Part shown: piece by piece, positions 8,044-13,453 of the stretch | How positions within the stretch are numbered: the first letter of the stretch is position 1 | Layout: the number at the start of each line of letters is the position of its first letter | Assembly: GCA_000432255.1 (NCBI GenBank) | Contig: HF989893.1 | Span: 1-13,453, forward strand | Source: Acholeplasma sp. CAG:878 | Lineage (GTDB): Bacteria; Bacillota_I; Bacilli_A; RF39; UBA660 | Direction: 5' to 3' | DNA length: 13,453 bases | Program-made: the position numbers and the translations under genes | Notes under the pieces: generated by a model | The model's database searches: none | What the model saw: only the letters and a program-made list of their open reading frames with translations | Told to the model about the DNA's origin: nothing

Positions 8044-8586
8044 ATGAATATAGTAATAATTATGATTTTAGTTTTATTAATTTTAGTAATTTGGTATATT
8101 TCAGTTAATAACAAATTAAATAGAATGTTAGTTAAAATTGATGAAGCAAGTTCAGGAATTGATGTTGCTTTAACTAAAAGATATGATGTTTTAACTAAAA
8201 TGATGGATACTGTTAGAGCTTATGCTAAGCATGAGAAGGAAACTTTATTTGAAGTTATCAATTTAAGAAAAGGAATGACTTTAAAAGAAAAATCGGACGC
8301 TAATGATAAGATGAATTATAATTTTGACAAAATTCAAGTTATAGCTGAAGCTTATCCTGAATTAAAATCAAGTGAAAATTATAAAACTTTACAACAATCT
8401 ATTCTTGAAGTTGAAGAACACTTACAAGCTGCTAGAAGAATGTATAACGCTAATGTTTCTGCTTATAATCAAGCAATTGCTGTTTTTCCAAACAGTTTAA
8501 TAGCAAATAGTAGAAACTTTGTTAAAAAAGATTTTTTTGAGGCTGAAGGTTCTAAAAAACAAGATGTAAAAATCGATTTAAACTAG
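8044..8586 (+). CDS. lemA: LemA family protein
   Basis: 180-aa membrane-anchored helical protein. One N-terminal transmembrane helix (about 3-20, IVIIMILVLLILVIWYI) is followed by the LemA signature NKLNRMLVKIDEASSGIDVALTKRYDVL... and a helical bundle with ENYKTLQQSILEVEEHLQAARRMYNANVSAYN, ending in the typical FPNSLIA segment. Molecular function is unsettled for the family. The ATG at 8044 is chosen over 8017 because GGGAGG (8033-8038) sits just upstream of it, and 8017 lies inside the DUF3137 gene. It is the last gene of the mutS operon; its stop codon is part of the terminator stem. Confidence 0.95.
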   Translation: MNIVIIMILVLLILVIWYISVNNKLNRMLVKIDEASSGIDVALTKRYDVLTKMMDTVRAYAKHEKETLFEVINLRKGMTLKEKSDANDKMNYNFDKIQVIAEAYPELKSSENYKTLQQSILEVEEHLQAARRMYNANVSAYNQAIAVFPNSLIANSRNFVKKDFFEAEGSKKQDVKIDLN

Positions 8587-8602
8587 TTTAACTAGTTTTT
8601 TT
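8580..8602 (+). terminator. Rho-independent terminator of the mutS-DUF3137-lemA operon
   Basis: Seven-bp stem AAACTAG (8580-8586) with CTAGTTT (8592-8598), 5-nt loop TTTAA, followed by more T to 8602. The left arm contains the last codon bases and the TAG stop of lemA. Confidence 0.7.
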
Positions 8603-8642
8603 CTTATTTTTAATGATAATCCTTTTTAATTTCATTTATTCA

Positions 8643-8651
8643 TGATATAAT
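8643..8651 (+). promoter_or_regulatory. Extended -10 promoter for nusB-xseA-xseB
   Basis: TGA-TATAAT (TG at 8643-8644, TATAAT at 8646-8651) is an extended -10. The -35 region is only T-rich. The start would be near 8658, about 18 nt before the nusB ATG at 8676, with the AAGGAGA site (8664-8670) between. Confidence 0.6.
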
Positions 8652-8675
8652 TATTTATGGAAAAAGGAGATATTT

Positions 8676-9089
8676 ATGGAACTTAATAGAAGTGAACTAA
8701 GAAAAAAAATAATGACAATTTTATATCAAATGAATGTCTATGATAAAAATAAAATAAGTTATAATGCTGAAGATGTTATAAAAGAAGTTTTAGAAATAGA
8801 TAATGAATTCGTTAAAGATATCGTTTATGGAGTTATAACATATAAAGACGAATTAGATTCTTTAGCAAATAAATATATGAATAATTGGACAATTGATAGA
8901 TTAGGCAATACTGATATTGCTATTTTAAGAATGGGTATTTATGAACTTTTATATACTAACACACCACATATCGTATCTATTAATGAAGCGGTTGAACTTG
9001 CTAAAAACTATAGTGATGATGATGTTGTAAAAATGATTAATGCTGTTTTAGATAAAATATATAAGCATGAGGTATTAAATGAGCGATAA
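8676..9089 (+). CDS. nusB: Transcription antitermination factor NusB
   Basis: 137-aa all-helical protein that binds boxA RNA together with NusE (S10) in rRNA antitermination. Typical sequence: N-terminal RSELRKKIMTILYQM helix and the C-terminal half NWTIDRLGNTDIAILRMGIYELLY, then the SINEAVELAKNYSDDD and INAVLDKI segments. Length is normal for the family. A good AAGGAGA site precedes the ATG. The 3' end overlaps xseA by 11 bp. The nusB-xseA-xseB order matches Bacillus, except that folD, which lies between nusB and xseA there, is absent. Confidence 0.97.
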   Translation: MELNRSELRKKIMTILYQMNVYDKNKISYNAEDVIKEVLEIDNEFVKDIVYGVITYKDELDSLANKYMNNWTIDRLGNTDIAILRMGIYELLYTNTPHIVSINEAVELAKNYSDDDVVKMINAVLDKIYKHEVLNER

Positions 9090-10281
9090 ATACTTATCTG
9101 TAAGTACAATTAGTCGCTATATCAAACATTTACTAGATACAGATAAAAATTTACAAACGATTTTCATCAAAGGTGAAATATCAAATTTAAAGCAACATAG
9201 TAGTGGTCATATATATTTTTCACTTAAAGATGAAACATCAAAAATTAATGCTATAATGTTTAGTAATAATGCTAAAAAACTAAATTTTGTTCCAACTGAT
9301 GGAACTAAAGTTTTAGCAATTGGAAGAGTTAGTTTATATGAAGCTACTGGTAATTATCAAATATATATAAATGAAATGCTTGAAGATGGAGTAGGTAATT
9401 TATATATTGCTTTTGAAAAATTAAAAGAAAAATTATCAAAAGAAGGATTATTTCAAGAAAAATATAAAGTGCTAATTCCTAAATATCCTGCTAAAATAGG
9501 TGTTGTAACAGCTAATACAGGAGCAGCTATAAAAGATATAATATCAACAATTAAAAGAAGATATCCAATTGCCGAGGTATATTTGTTTTCAAGTTTGGTA
9601 CAAGGAGAACAAGCTAAATATGATTTGGTAAAAAAAATAGAGCAAGCTGACCAATTTGGGGTTGATGTTATTATAGTTGGTCGTGGTGGTGGAAGTATTG
9701 AGGATTTATGGCCTTTTAATGAAGAGATTGTTGCAAAAGCAATATTTGATTGCAAAACACCTATAATAAGTGCTGTTGGTCATGAAATCGATTATACAAT
9801 TGCTGATTTTGTTGCTGATTTAAGAGCCCCAACACCAACAGGAGCAGCAGAAATTGCTGTACCAAATATTATAGATATAATAAGTCATTTAAATCATTTA
9901 AAAATAAGATTAAATGAAAGTATTTTAAAAAATTTAAATTTAAAAAAATTATATTTTGATAGTTTAAGAAACTCATATATAATTAAAAATCCTAATTTTA
10001 TATATGAAAATAAAAGACAAAAATTAGATTTAATCGAAACTACATTAAATAGTAATATTTTATTGAAATTAGAGAATAATAAAAAAGAAATTAATAATTT
10101 ACTCATTCAGTTAGATTTACTAAATCCTTTAAATATATTGAAAAGAGGGTATTCATTAACATACAAAAATAACAAAATTGTTAAAAGTATTAAAAATATA
10201 AAAGAAAAAGATAATTTAACAATTAAATTATCTGATGGAAATATTAATGTAGTAGTTAGGAGCGTAGAAGATGAAATTTGA
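9079..10281 (+). CDS. xseA: Exodeoxyribonuclease VII large subunit
   Basis: Catalytic subunit of the cytoplasmic single-strand exonuclease VII, 400 aa (slightly short; Bacillus about 450). N-terminal OB-fold at about 1-100 with FIKGEISNLKQHSSGHIYFSLKD; catalytic domain with GVVTANTGAAIKDI at 141-154, GRGGGSIEDLWPFNEE at 201-216 and SAVGHEIDYTIADF...LRAPTPTGAAE at 231-258. The helical region is shortened but the C-terminal LKRGYSLTY element is present, so the gene is complete. Ribosome site TGAGGT (9068-9073) lies inside nusB. It ends with a TGA that must be read as stop for normal length, supporting code 11. It overlaps xseB by 11 bp. Confidence 0.98.
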   Translation: MSDKYLSVSTISRYIKHLLDTDKNLQTIFIKGEISNLKQHSSGHIYFSLKDETSKINAIMFSNNAKKLNFVPTDGTKVLAIGRVSLYEATGNYQIYINEMLEDGVGNLYIAFEKLKEKLSKEGLFQEKYKVLIPKYPAKIGVVTANTGAAIKDIISTIKRRYPIAEVYLFSSLVQGEQAKYDLVKKIEQADQFGVDVIIVGRGGGSIEDLWPFNEEIVAKAIFDCKTPIISAVGHEIDYTIADFVADLRAPTPTGAAEIAVPNIIDIISHLNHLKIRLNESILKNLNLKKLYFDSLRNSYIIKNPNFIYENKRQKLDLIETTLNSNILLKLENNKKEINNLLIQLDLLNPLNILKRGYSLTYKNNKIVKSIKNIKEKDNLTIKLSDGNINVVVRSVEDEI

Positions 10282-10480
10282 AGAAAAAATCAAAAAATTA
10301 GAAGAAATTGTTAATTTTTTGGAAAATAATAACAATGATTTAGAAGATTCAATTAAAAAATACACTGAAGCTATGAATTTAGTTAAAGAATGTGATGAAC
10401 AATTAAAAAATATTGAAGGTACAATTACTAAAATGGTTAGTGAAAATGGAGAAATAAAGGATTTAGTTTTAGAGGACTAA
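10271..10480 (+). CDS. xseB: Exodeoxyribonuclease VII small subunit
   Basis: 69-aa helical partner of XseA. The pattern FEEKIKKLEEIVNFLEN...LEDSIKKYTEAMNLVKECDEQLKNIEGTI is characteristic of XseB. The start is supported by AGGAG (10258-10262) at good spacing inside the xseA end and by the 11-bp overlap. Its final codons and TAA stop form the terminator hairpin. In Bacillus the next gene would be ispA; here a convergent pair of unrelated small genes follows. Confidence 0.95.
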   Translation: MKFEEKIKKLEEIVNFLENNNNDLEDSIKKYTEAMNLVKECDEQLKNIEGTITKMVSENGEIKDLVLED

Positions 10481-10489
10481 ATCCTTTTT
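10456..10489 (+). terminator. Rho-independent terminator built into the 3' end of xseB
   Basis: Eleven-bp stem AAAGGATTTAG (10456-10466) with CTAAATCCTTT (10477-10487), 10-nt loop and a T tract through 10489. The left arm and loop are xseB coding sequence and the stop codon lies at the start of the right arm. Confidence 0.8.
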
Positions 10490-10520
10490 AAAAAAGAATC
10501 TATAATCTCATTTTAGATTC
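10490..10520 (-). terminator. Candidate terminator of the small membrane-protein operon
   Basis: On the - strand GAATCT (10520-10515) pairs with AGATTC (10501-10496) and is followed by TTTTTT (10495-10490). A competing inner hairpin AATCT/AGATT is also possible. The left arm encodes the last residues of the downstream gene. The stem is short, so strength is uncertain. Confidence 0.5.
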
Positions 10521-10754
10521 TATATATTCTTCAGTACCATTTAAAACACCTTCTATGTATGTTGTTACTAATCCTTGTTCTAGCAATGCTGTAGCGTATA
10601 ATAAGGAAGAACTCTCCCCGATTGTGAAACTTGCTGTTGTTACTAGTGTTATGTTCATCAAAATGCCGATTCCTGGCACTAAAAGTTTAAACATATTTGG
10701 TATTTTTAATCTTCCACTTTCTAATTCTAGAATAATTACTTCATTATTTTCCAT
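10500..10754 (-). CDS. Small membrane protein of unknown function, paralogue of its neighbour
   Basis: 84-aa protein, not recognised. It starts with a short polar, beta-prone segment (MENNEVIILELESGRLKI), then a clear hydrophobic helix (about 24-46, LLVPGIGILMNITLVTTASF), a second weaker one (about 49-70) and a short charged C-terminus. The N-terminal segment matches that of the upstream gene at 10 of 18 positions (pattern M-x-N-x-E-x-x-I-L-x-L-x-x-G-x-L-K-I), and two-helix topology is shared, so they look like tandem duplicates. The ATG is one base after the upstream stop; its own ribosome site is weak (AAAGAGAAAATAG), suggesting translational coupling. The - strand is chosen over the overlapping + strand frame because the promoter, ribosome site and paralogy all lie on the - strand. 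Whether it is a channel, toxin-like peptide or regulator cannot be said. Confidence 0.65.
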   Translation of the reverse strand: MENNEVIILELESGRLKIPNMFKLLVPGIGILMNITLVTTASFTIGESSSLLYATALLEQGLVTTYIEGVLNGTEEYIESKMRL

Positions 10755-10755
10755 A

Positions 10756-11034
10756 CTATCTATTTTCTCTTTCTATTATTTTTTGTTTTTGCTTTTCACA
10801 TTCACCTATTTCTATTTCTGTTTGTTTTACCTGTCCAAAATTGATTGACATTAAGCTTGCTGTTAATACAGTGAAAACAACATTTGAAAAGTTTGGTTTT
10901 AAGACAAATCCATACAATATTCCATTACTGACTGTGTTTAATGCCCATAAACAACCGAGTATACTAGATGTTTTCTTTCTTATTTTTAAACTACCAATTT
11001 GTAAGTTTAAAATCTCTATTTCTTCATTATCCAT
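10756..11034 (-). CDS. Small membrane protein of unknown function, first gene of a paralogous pair
   Basis: 92-aa protein, not recognised. A polar N-terminus (MDNEEIEILNLQIGSLKI) homologous to that of the downstream gene is followed by two hydrophobic segments (about 22-45 and 48-69) and a highly charged, possibly coiled C-terminal tail (KQTEIEIGECEKQKQKIIE). The start has a good AAGGAGA site 6 nt upstream and a near-consensus promoter, which makes expression likely. The pair shares the leader/start motif ATAGTATGGA at DNA level as well as the N-terminal protein motif, while the membrane regions have diverged, so the duplication is not recent or selection differs between parts. It converges on xseB and diverges from spoIVB. 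Confidence 0.72.
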   Translation of the reverse strand: MDNEEIEILNLQIGSLKIRKKTSSILGCLWALNTVSNGILYGFVLKPNFSNVVFTVLTASLMSINFGQVKQTEIEIGECEKQKQKIIERENR

Positions 11035-11057
11035 ACTATTCTCCTTAAGTGTTAATT

Positions 11058-11086
11058 ATAATAACATAATAAAATTAGATTGTCAA
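11058..11086 (-). promoter_or_regulatory. Vegetative-type promoter of the small membrane-protein pair
   Basis: On the - strand a perfect TTGACA (11086-11081) and TATTAT (11063-11058, 5/6) are spaced by exactly 17 bp. The start would be near 11051, 17 nt before the ATG at 11034, with AAGGAGA between. This is a strong sigma-A match. Confidence 0.75.
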
Positions 11087-11089
11087 ATT

Positions 11090-11119
11090 TACATATTTTT
11101 TAAAATTCAATTCATAATA
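11090..11119 (+). promoter_or_regulatory. Candidate forespore (sigma-G/F-like) promoter of spoIVB
   Basis: TACATA (11090-11095) and CATAATA (11113-11119) are spaced by 17 bp. This resembles the sigma-G consensus TGMATA-N17/18-CATAMTA with one -35 mismatch. The start near 11126 would leave a leader of about 32 nt. spoIVB is known to be a forespore gene in Bacillus, which raises the prior, but AT-rich sequence gives chance matches. Confidence 0.35.
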
Positions 11120-11157
11120 ATAGTGTAGTCTATATCCAAAAAAAGGAGATGTTTGGG

Positions 11158-12126
11158 ATGGTCTTAAAAAAAACATTTTGCTTTCTTTTAACATTTTTAT
11201 TACTTCCAATAAACATACTTGCTTATTCAGACTACGTAATTGCTAGTGGTGAGAATATTGGAATCGAACTTAATACCGATGGCGTTATGGTCGTTGGTTT
11301 TTATAAGGTCGATAATCATGATATTGCTGCTACTTCCGGGTTGGAAATAGGAGATATTATAACAAATATCGATGATAAGAAAGTTGATTCAATATCCAGT
11401 TTAGTAAAGGCAATTAATGAAAGTAACGGTCAAATAAAAATTAGCTATGTTAGAAATAATATAACTAATTATACCAATTTAAAACTATATAAAGACAATA
11501 ATACTTATAAAACTGGTATTTATGTTAAAGATAGTGTTTCTGGAATTGGGACACTAACTTTTATTGACCCAAATACTAAGTTATTTGGTGCTTTAGGGCA
11601 TGAAATTACTGATAAATCTACTGGCAAGGTATTAGAAATCAGTGATGGTAAAATATACGCGTCTAATGTTACTAACATTAAACCGAGTATTAATGGTTCT
11701 CCAGGAGAAAAAAATGCACAATTGTTTGTATCCGAGGTTAATGGTAGTATATTTGAAAACACTATAAAAGGAATATTTGGAAACTATACAGGTTCACTAG
11801 ATAAAAAACTTTACAAAGTAGCAAAACCATCCGAAATAACAAAAGGAAAAGCACAATTTATGACAGTATTGGAAGGAAAAAAAGTTGAATTTTTTGATAT
11901 TAATATCATAAAAATTAATAATTCCCAATCAACCAAAAATATTTTATTTGAAATTACCGACAAAAATCTTTTAAACAAAACAAACGGAATTGTTCAGGGT
12001 ATGAGTGGTTCACCAATTATTCAAAATGACAAGATAATAGGAGCAGTAACACATGTCGTAGTTGACAATCCGACTAAAGGATACGGTATATTCATAACTA
12101 ATATGTTAGAAGAAGCAGAAAACTAA
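11158..12126 (+). CDS. spoIVB: SpoIVB peptidase (family S55), sporulation signalling protease
   Basis: Secreted serine protease that, in Bacillus, leaves the forespore and triggers pro-sigma-K processing in the mother cell by cleaving SpoIVFA. 322 aa from the chosen start. Seen: an N-terminal signal/anchor helix (about 5-22), a PDZ domain at about 35-105 (ATSGLEIGDIITNIDDKKV), and the S55 domain with His148 in GALGHEITD, Asp268 in ITDKN and Ser283 in GMSGSPII. Asp-Ser spacing is 15, as for the B. subtilis D363/S378. B. subtilis SpoIVB is about 426 aa, so this form is compact but keeps the triad. ATG 11158 is preferred to 11149, which lies inside the AAAGGAGA site. spo0A, usually directly downstream, is not here. 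Confidence 0.95.
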   Translation: MVLKKTFCFLLTFLLLPINILAYSDYVIASGENIGIELNTDGVMVVGFYKVDNHDIAATSGLEIGDIITNIDDKKVDSISSLVKAINESNGQIKISYVRNNITNYTNLKLYKDNNTYKTGIYVKDSVSGIGTLTFIDPNTKLFGALGHEITDKSTGKVLEISDGKIYASNVTNIKPSINGSPGEKNAQLFVSEVNGSIFENTIKGIFGNYTGSLDKKLYKVAKPSEITKGKAQFMTVLEGKKVEFFDINIIKINNSQSTKNILFEITDKNLLNKTNGIVQGMSGSPIIQNDKIIGAVTHVVVDNPTKGYGIFITNMLEEAEN

Positions 12127-12147
12127 GAGTGAAATATTCACTCTTTT
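12125..12147 (+). terminator. Rho-independent terminator after spoIVB
   Basis: Nine-bp stem AAGAGTGAA (12125-12133) with TTCACTCTT (12137-12145), 3-nt loop ATA, then TT. It starts with the stop codon of spoIVB. The T tract is short (four T in total), so efficiency may be moderate. Confidence 0.7.
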
Positions 12148-12262
12148 ATATTGATAAATTTTGTTTGTTAACTATGATTTAAAAAAACAAATAATTTTAA
12201 AATTTATAAATCATTTATATAAAATCTAGATTTAATGTTAAAAAGGCTGTTAGATTAGTACT

Positions 12263-12291
12263 TTGACAAATAAACTATAATAATATATAAT
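12263..12291 (+). promoter_or_regulatory. Perfect consensus sigma-A promoter
   Basis: TTGACA (12263-12268), exactly 17 bp, TATAAT (12286-12291): full consensus in both hexamers with optimal spacing. Predicted start near 12298, only about 14 nt before the ATG at 12312. The upstream stretch 12148-12262 is AT-rich and shows no gene; ATGATTT and AAATCAT there could form a weak long-loop hairpin, which I do not interpret. Confidence 0.85.
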
Positions 12292-12311
12292 ATCAACTAG
12301 GAGTTTGATGC

Positions 12312-12947
12312 ATGAAAAAAATTAATTTAAGGAAATTATTTTGGATTTTTATGATTAGTTGTATTTTAGGATGGACAATTGAAGTTTTATTTGCTTATAT
12401 AACTATGGGAACATTTCAAAATAGGTCATCATTTATCTATGGTCCGATTGGTGGGGCTTACGGATTTGGTTCAATCGTTTTAACAATTTCTTTATATAAA
12501 TTTAGAAATTGTAGTAATTTAAAAGTGTTTTTTATTTCCTTTTTAGTTGGGACTATATGGGAATATATAATGTCTTTCGGTATGGAATTATTTTTAGGAT
12601 TTTCAGCGTGGGATTATAGTTGGCAATTTTTAAATATAAATGGTAGAGTATGTTTACTATATTCTATATTTTGGGGATTTCTTGGCTTATTTTGGATTAA
12701 GTTATTTTATCCATTCTTAATCAAAATAATTGATAAAATACCAAAATATTTTGGGGATATTACAATGTTTTTCCTAATAATATTTTTAATATTTGATGCT
12801 AGTATTACATTTTTAGCTACTAACAGATTAAAAGAAAGACACAATAATATAAAACCAGATGGATGGTTGGATGTACTACTGGATAAATATTATACTGATG
12901 ATTATTTAAAGAAGGTTTTTCCTGGACATTATGACAGAATAAAATAA
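12312..12947 (+). CDS. PF06541-type (CmpB-like) putative ABC-transporter-type membrane protein
   Basis: 211-aa integral membrane protein with about five hydrophobic segments (roughly 8-30, 43-62, 72-92, 112-135, 148-172). Family signatures visible: GWTIEV at about 20-25, RSSFIYGPIGGAYGFGS at about 38-54, GTIWEYIMSFGMEL at about 80-93 and the WDYS...NINGRVCL...WGFLGL block at about 98-128. Proteins of this family are annotated as putative ABC transporter permeases, but no ATP-binding partner is encoded nearby and the biochemical role is unproven. Ribosome site AGGAG (12299-12303) suits the ATG at 12312; the ATG at 12308 is in another frame and stops at once. It appears to be transcribed alone from a perfect consensus promoter, implying substantial vegetative expression. 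Confidence 0.85.
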   Translation: MKKINLRKLFWIFMISCILGWTIEVLFAYITMGTFQNRSSFIYGPIGGAYGFGSIVLTISLYKFRNCSNLKVFFISFLVGTIWEYIMSFGMELFLGFSAWDYSWQFLNINGRVCLLYSIFWGFLGLFWIKLFYPFLIKIIDKIPKYFGDITMFFLIIFLIFDASITFLATNRLKERHNNIKPDGWLDVLLDKYYTDDYLKKVFPGHYDRIK

Positions 12948-12957
12948 CCTTTTTTTT
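12908..12957 (+). terminator. Possible terminator at the end of the PF06541-family gene
   Basis: AAAGAAGGTT (12908-12917) can pair with AACCTTTTTT (12946-12955) with one G-T wobble, followed by T. The 28-nt loop is long and both arms overlap the end of the gene and its stop, so support is weak. Confidence 0.35.
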
Positions 12958-12968
12958 CTTTTAAAAAA

Positions 12969-12977
12969 TGGTATAAT
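12969..12977 (+). promoter_or_regulatory. Extended -10 promoter for mscL
   Basis: TGG-TATAAT (TG 12969-12970, TATAAT 12972-12977) is an extended -10; the -35 region is just T-rich. The start near 12984 gives a leader of about 12 nt, beginning right at the AGGAGG ribosome site (12985-12990). Confidence 0.6.
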
Positions 12978-12995
12978 AATTCATAGGAGGTATTT

Positions 12996-13418
12996 ATGTT
13001 AAAAGAATTTAGAGAATTTATAAATAGGGGAAATGTTGTTGATTTATCTGTCGGTGTTATTGTTGGTGGGGCATTTGGAAAAATAGTATCATCTTTAGTA
13101 GATAATGTTTTAATGCCAATTATTGGTATCGTAATAGGTGGTATTGATTTTTCTAATTTGTCTATAACTTACAAAGATGCTAATATTGCATATGGTCTAT
13201 TTTTACAAAATGTTATTGATTTTTTAATCATTGCTTTTTGCGTATTTTTATTAGTAAAATTTTTAAATAAGATTACTAGAAAAAAAAGTACTGAAGAAAA
13301 ACCGACCGAACCTGTTGCTCCAAAACCATCTGAGGAAGTATTGTTATTAACAGAAATAAGAGACTTATTAAAAAAAGAAACCAAAACAGCAAAAAATAGT
13401 AAAACAAAAAAATCCTAA
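12996..13418 (+). CDS. mscL: Large-conductance mechanosensitive channel MscL
   Basis: 140-aa homopentameric channel that opens on membrane tension and releases solutes during osmotic downshock. Seen: N-terminal amphipathic LKEFREFINRGNVVDL, first pore helix with SVGVIVGGAFGKIVSSLVDNVLMPIIG (residues about 18-44), IGGIDFSNL, second helix about 65-90 (LFLQNVIDFLIIAFCVFLLVKFLNK), and a C-terminal cytoplasmic helix EEVLLLTEIRDLL preceded by a P/E-rich linker and followed by a lysine-rich tail. Length is normal for the family (E. coli 136). A near-perfect AGGAGG site precedes the ATG. No terminator is visible after the stop; within about 10 bases the sequence changes to what looks like an insertion-sequence end. 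Confidence 0.97.
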   Translation: MLKEFREFINRGNVVDLSVGVIVGGAFGKIVSSLVDNVLMPIIGIVIGGIDFSNLSITYKDANIAYGLFLQNVIDFLIIAFCVFLLVKFLNKITRKKSTEEKPTEPVAPKPSEEVLLLTEIRDLLKKETKTAKNSKTKKS

Positions 13419-13426
13419 TAATGATA

Positions 13427-13453
13427 TGAACCCCGTTTCTTGGACAAAACAGA
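13427..13453. mobile_element. Probable terminal inverted repeat of an IS3-family (IS150-group) element, cut by the window edge
   Basis: From 13427 the sequence reads TGAACCCCGTTT followed by CTTGGACAAAAC. This follows the IS150-group end pattern TG-x-ACCC...TTT-x-TTGGAC, as I recall it from IS150 itself. It lies 9 bases after the mscL stop and is much richer in C/G than the surroundings. No transposase is in view, so this is a terminal-sequence call only; orientation and completeness are unknown. Confidence 0.5.

Noticed and set aside
10555..10848. + strand 97-aa hydrophobic frame opposite the small paralogues
   Set aside because: No ribosome site or promoter; the opposite strand has promoter, ribosome site and paralogy. 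The hydrophobicity reflects a T-rich antisense strand.
10841..11128. + strand 95-aa frame running up to spoIVB
   Set aside because: No ribosome site, antisense to the first paralogue, and it crosses the intergenic promoter region.
12148..12262. Possible small RNA or riboswitch in the gap after spoIVB
   Set aside because: Only weak AT-rich inverted repeats, no terminator before the next promoter and no recognised conserved motif.

Overview
The window is chromosomal DNA from a very AT-rich, low-GC Gram-positive bacterium (Bacillota, Bacilli/Clostridia side). The evidence is strong AAGGAGG-type ribosome sites, conserved Bacillus-type neighbourhoods (nusB-xseA-xseB...spoIVB; ylbJ next to ylbL) and the sporulation proteins SpoIVB and YlbJ/SpoVV, which point to an endospore former or a recent descendant of one. 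TGA acts as a real stop (first prepilin-like gene, xseA) and tryptophan is TGG, so this is code 11 and not a Mycoplasma. Compact spacing and shortened proteins fit an uncultured gut Bacilli lineage with a small genome; that placement is inference.

Layout. 1-46: hairpin terminator of a + strand gene outside the window. 45-2509: a GspE/PilB-type secretion ATPase (- strand) diverging from two overlapping prepilin-like genes (+). 2506-4529: YlbJ/SpoVV membrane protein (-), converging on the prepilin pair with overlapping stop codons, and divergent from the PDZ/Lon-like protease YlbL (+). 4560-8602: mutS, a DUF3137 membrane protein and lemA, a tightly packed operon bounded by two hairpin terminators. 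8643-10489: nusB-xseA-xseB, each overlapping the next by 11 bp, with a terminator formed by the end of xseB. 10490-11086: two tandem, paralogous small membrane proteins of unknown function (-) behind a good vegetative promoter. 11090-12147: spoIVB with a possible forespore promoter and its own terminator. 12263-12957: a PF06541-family membrane protein behind a perfect consensus promoter. 12969-13418: mscL. The last ~27 bases look like the terminal inverted repeat of an IS3-family (IS150-group) insertion sequence.

Themes: a competence/pseudopilus-like export machine (ATPase and prepilins), sporulation (SpoIVB signalling protease, YlbJ channel), DNA maintenance (MutS, exonuclease VII) and membrane housekeeping. 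No RNA genes or CRISPR arrays were seen. The least explained element is the small paralogous membrane-protein pair lying where Bacillus carries ispA, dxs, argR and recN between xseB and spoIVB.
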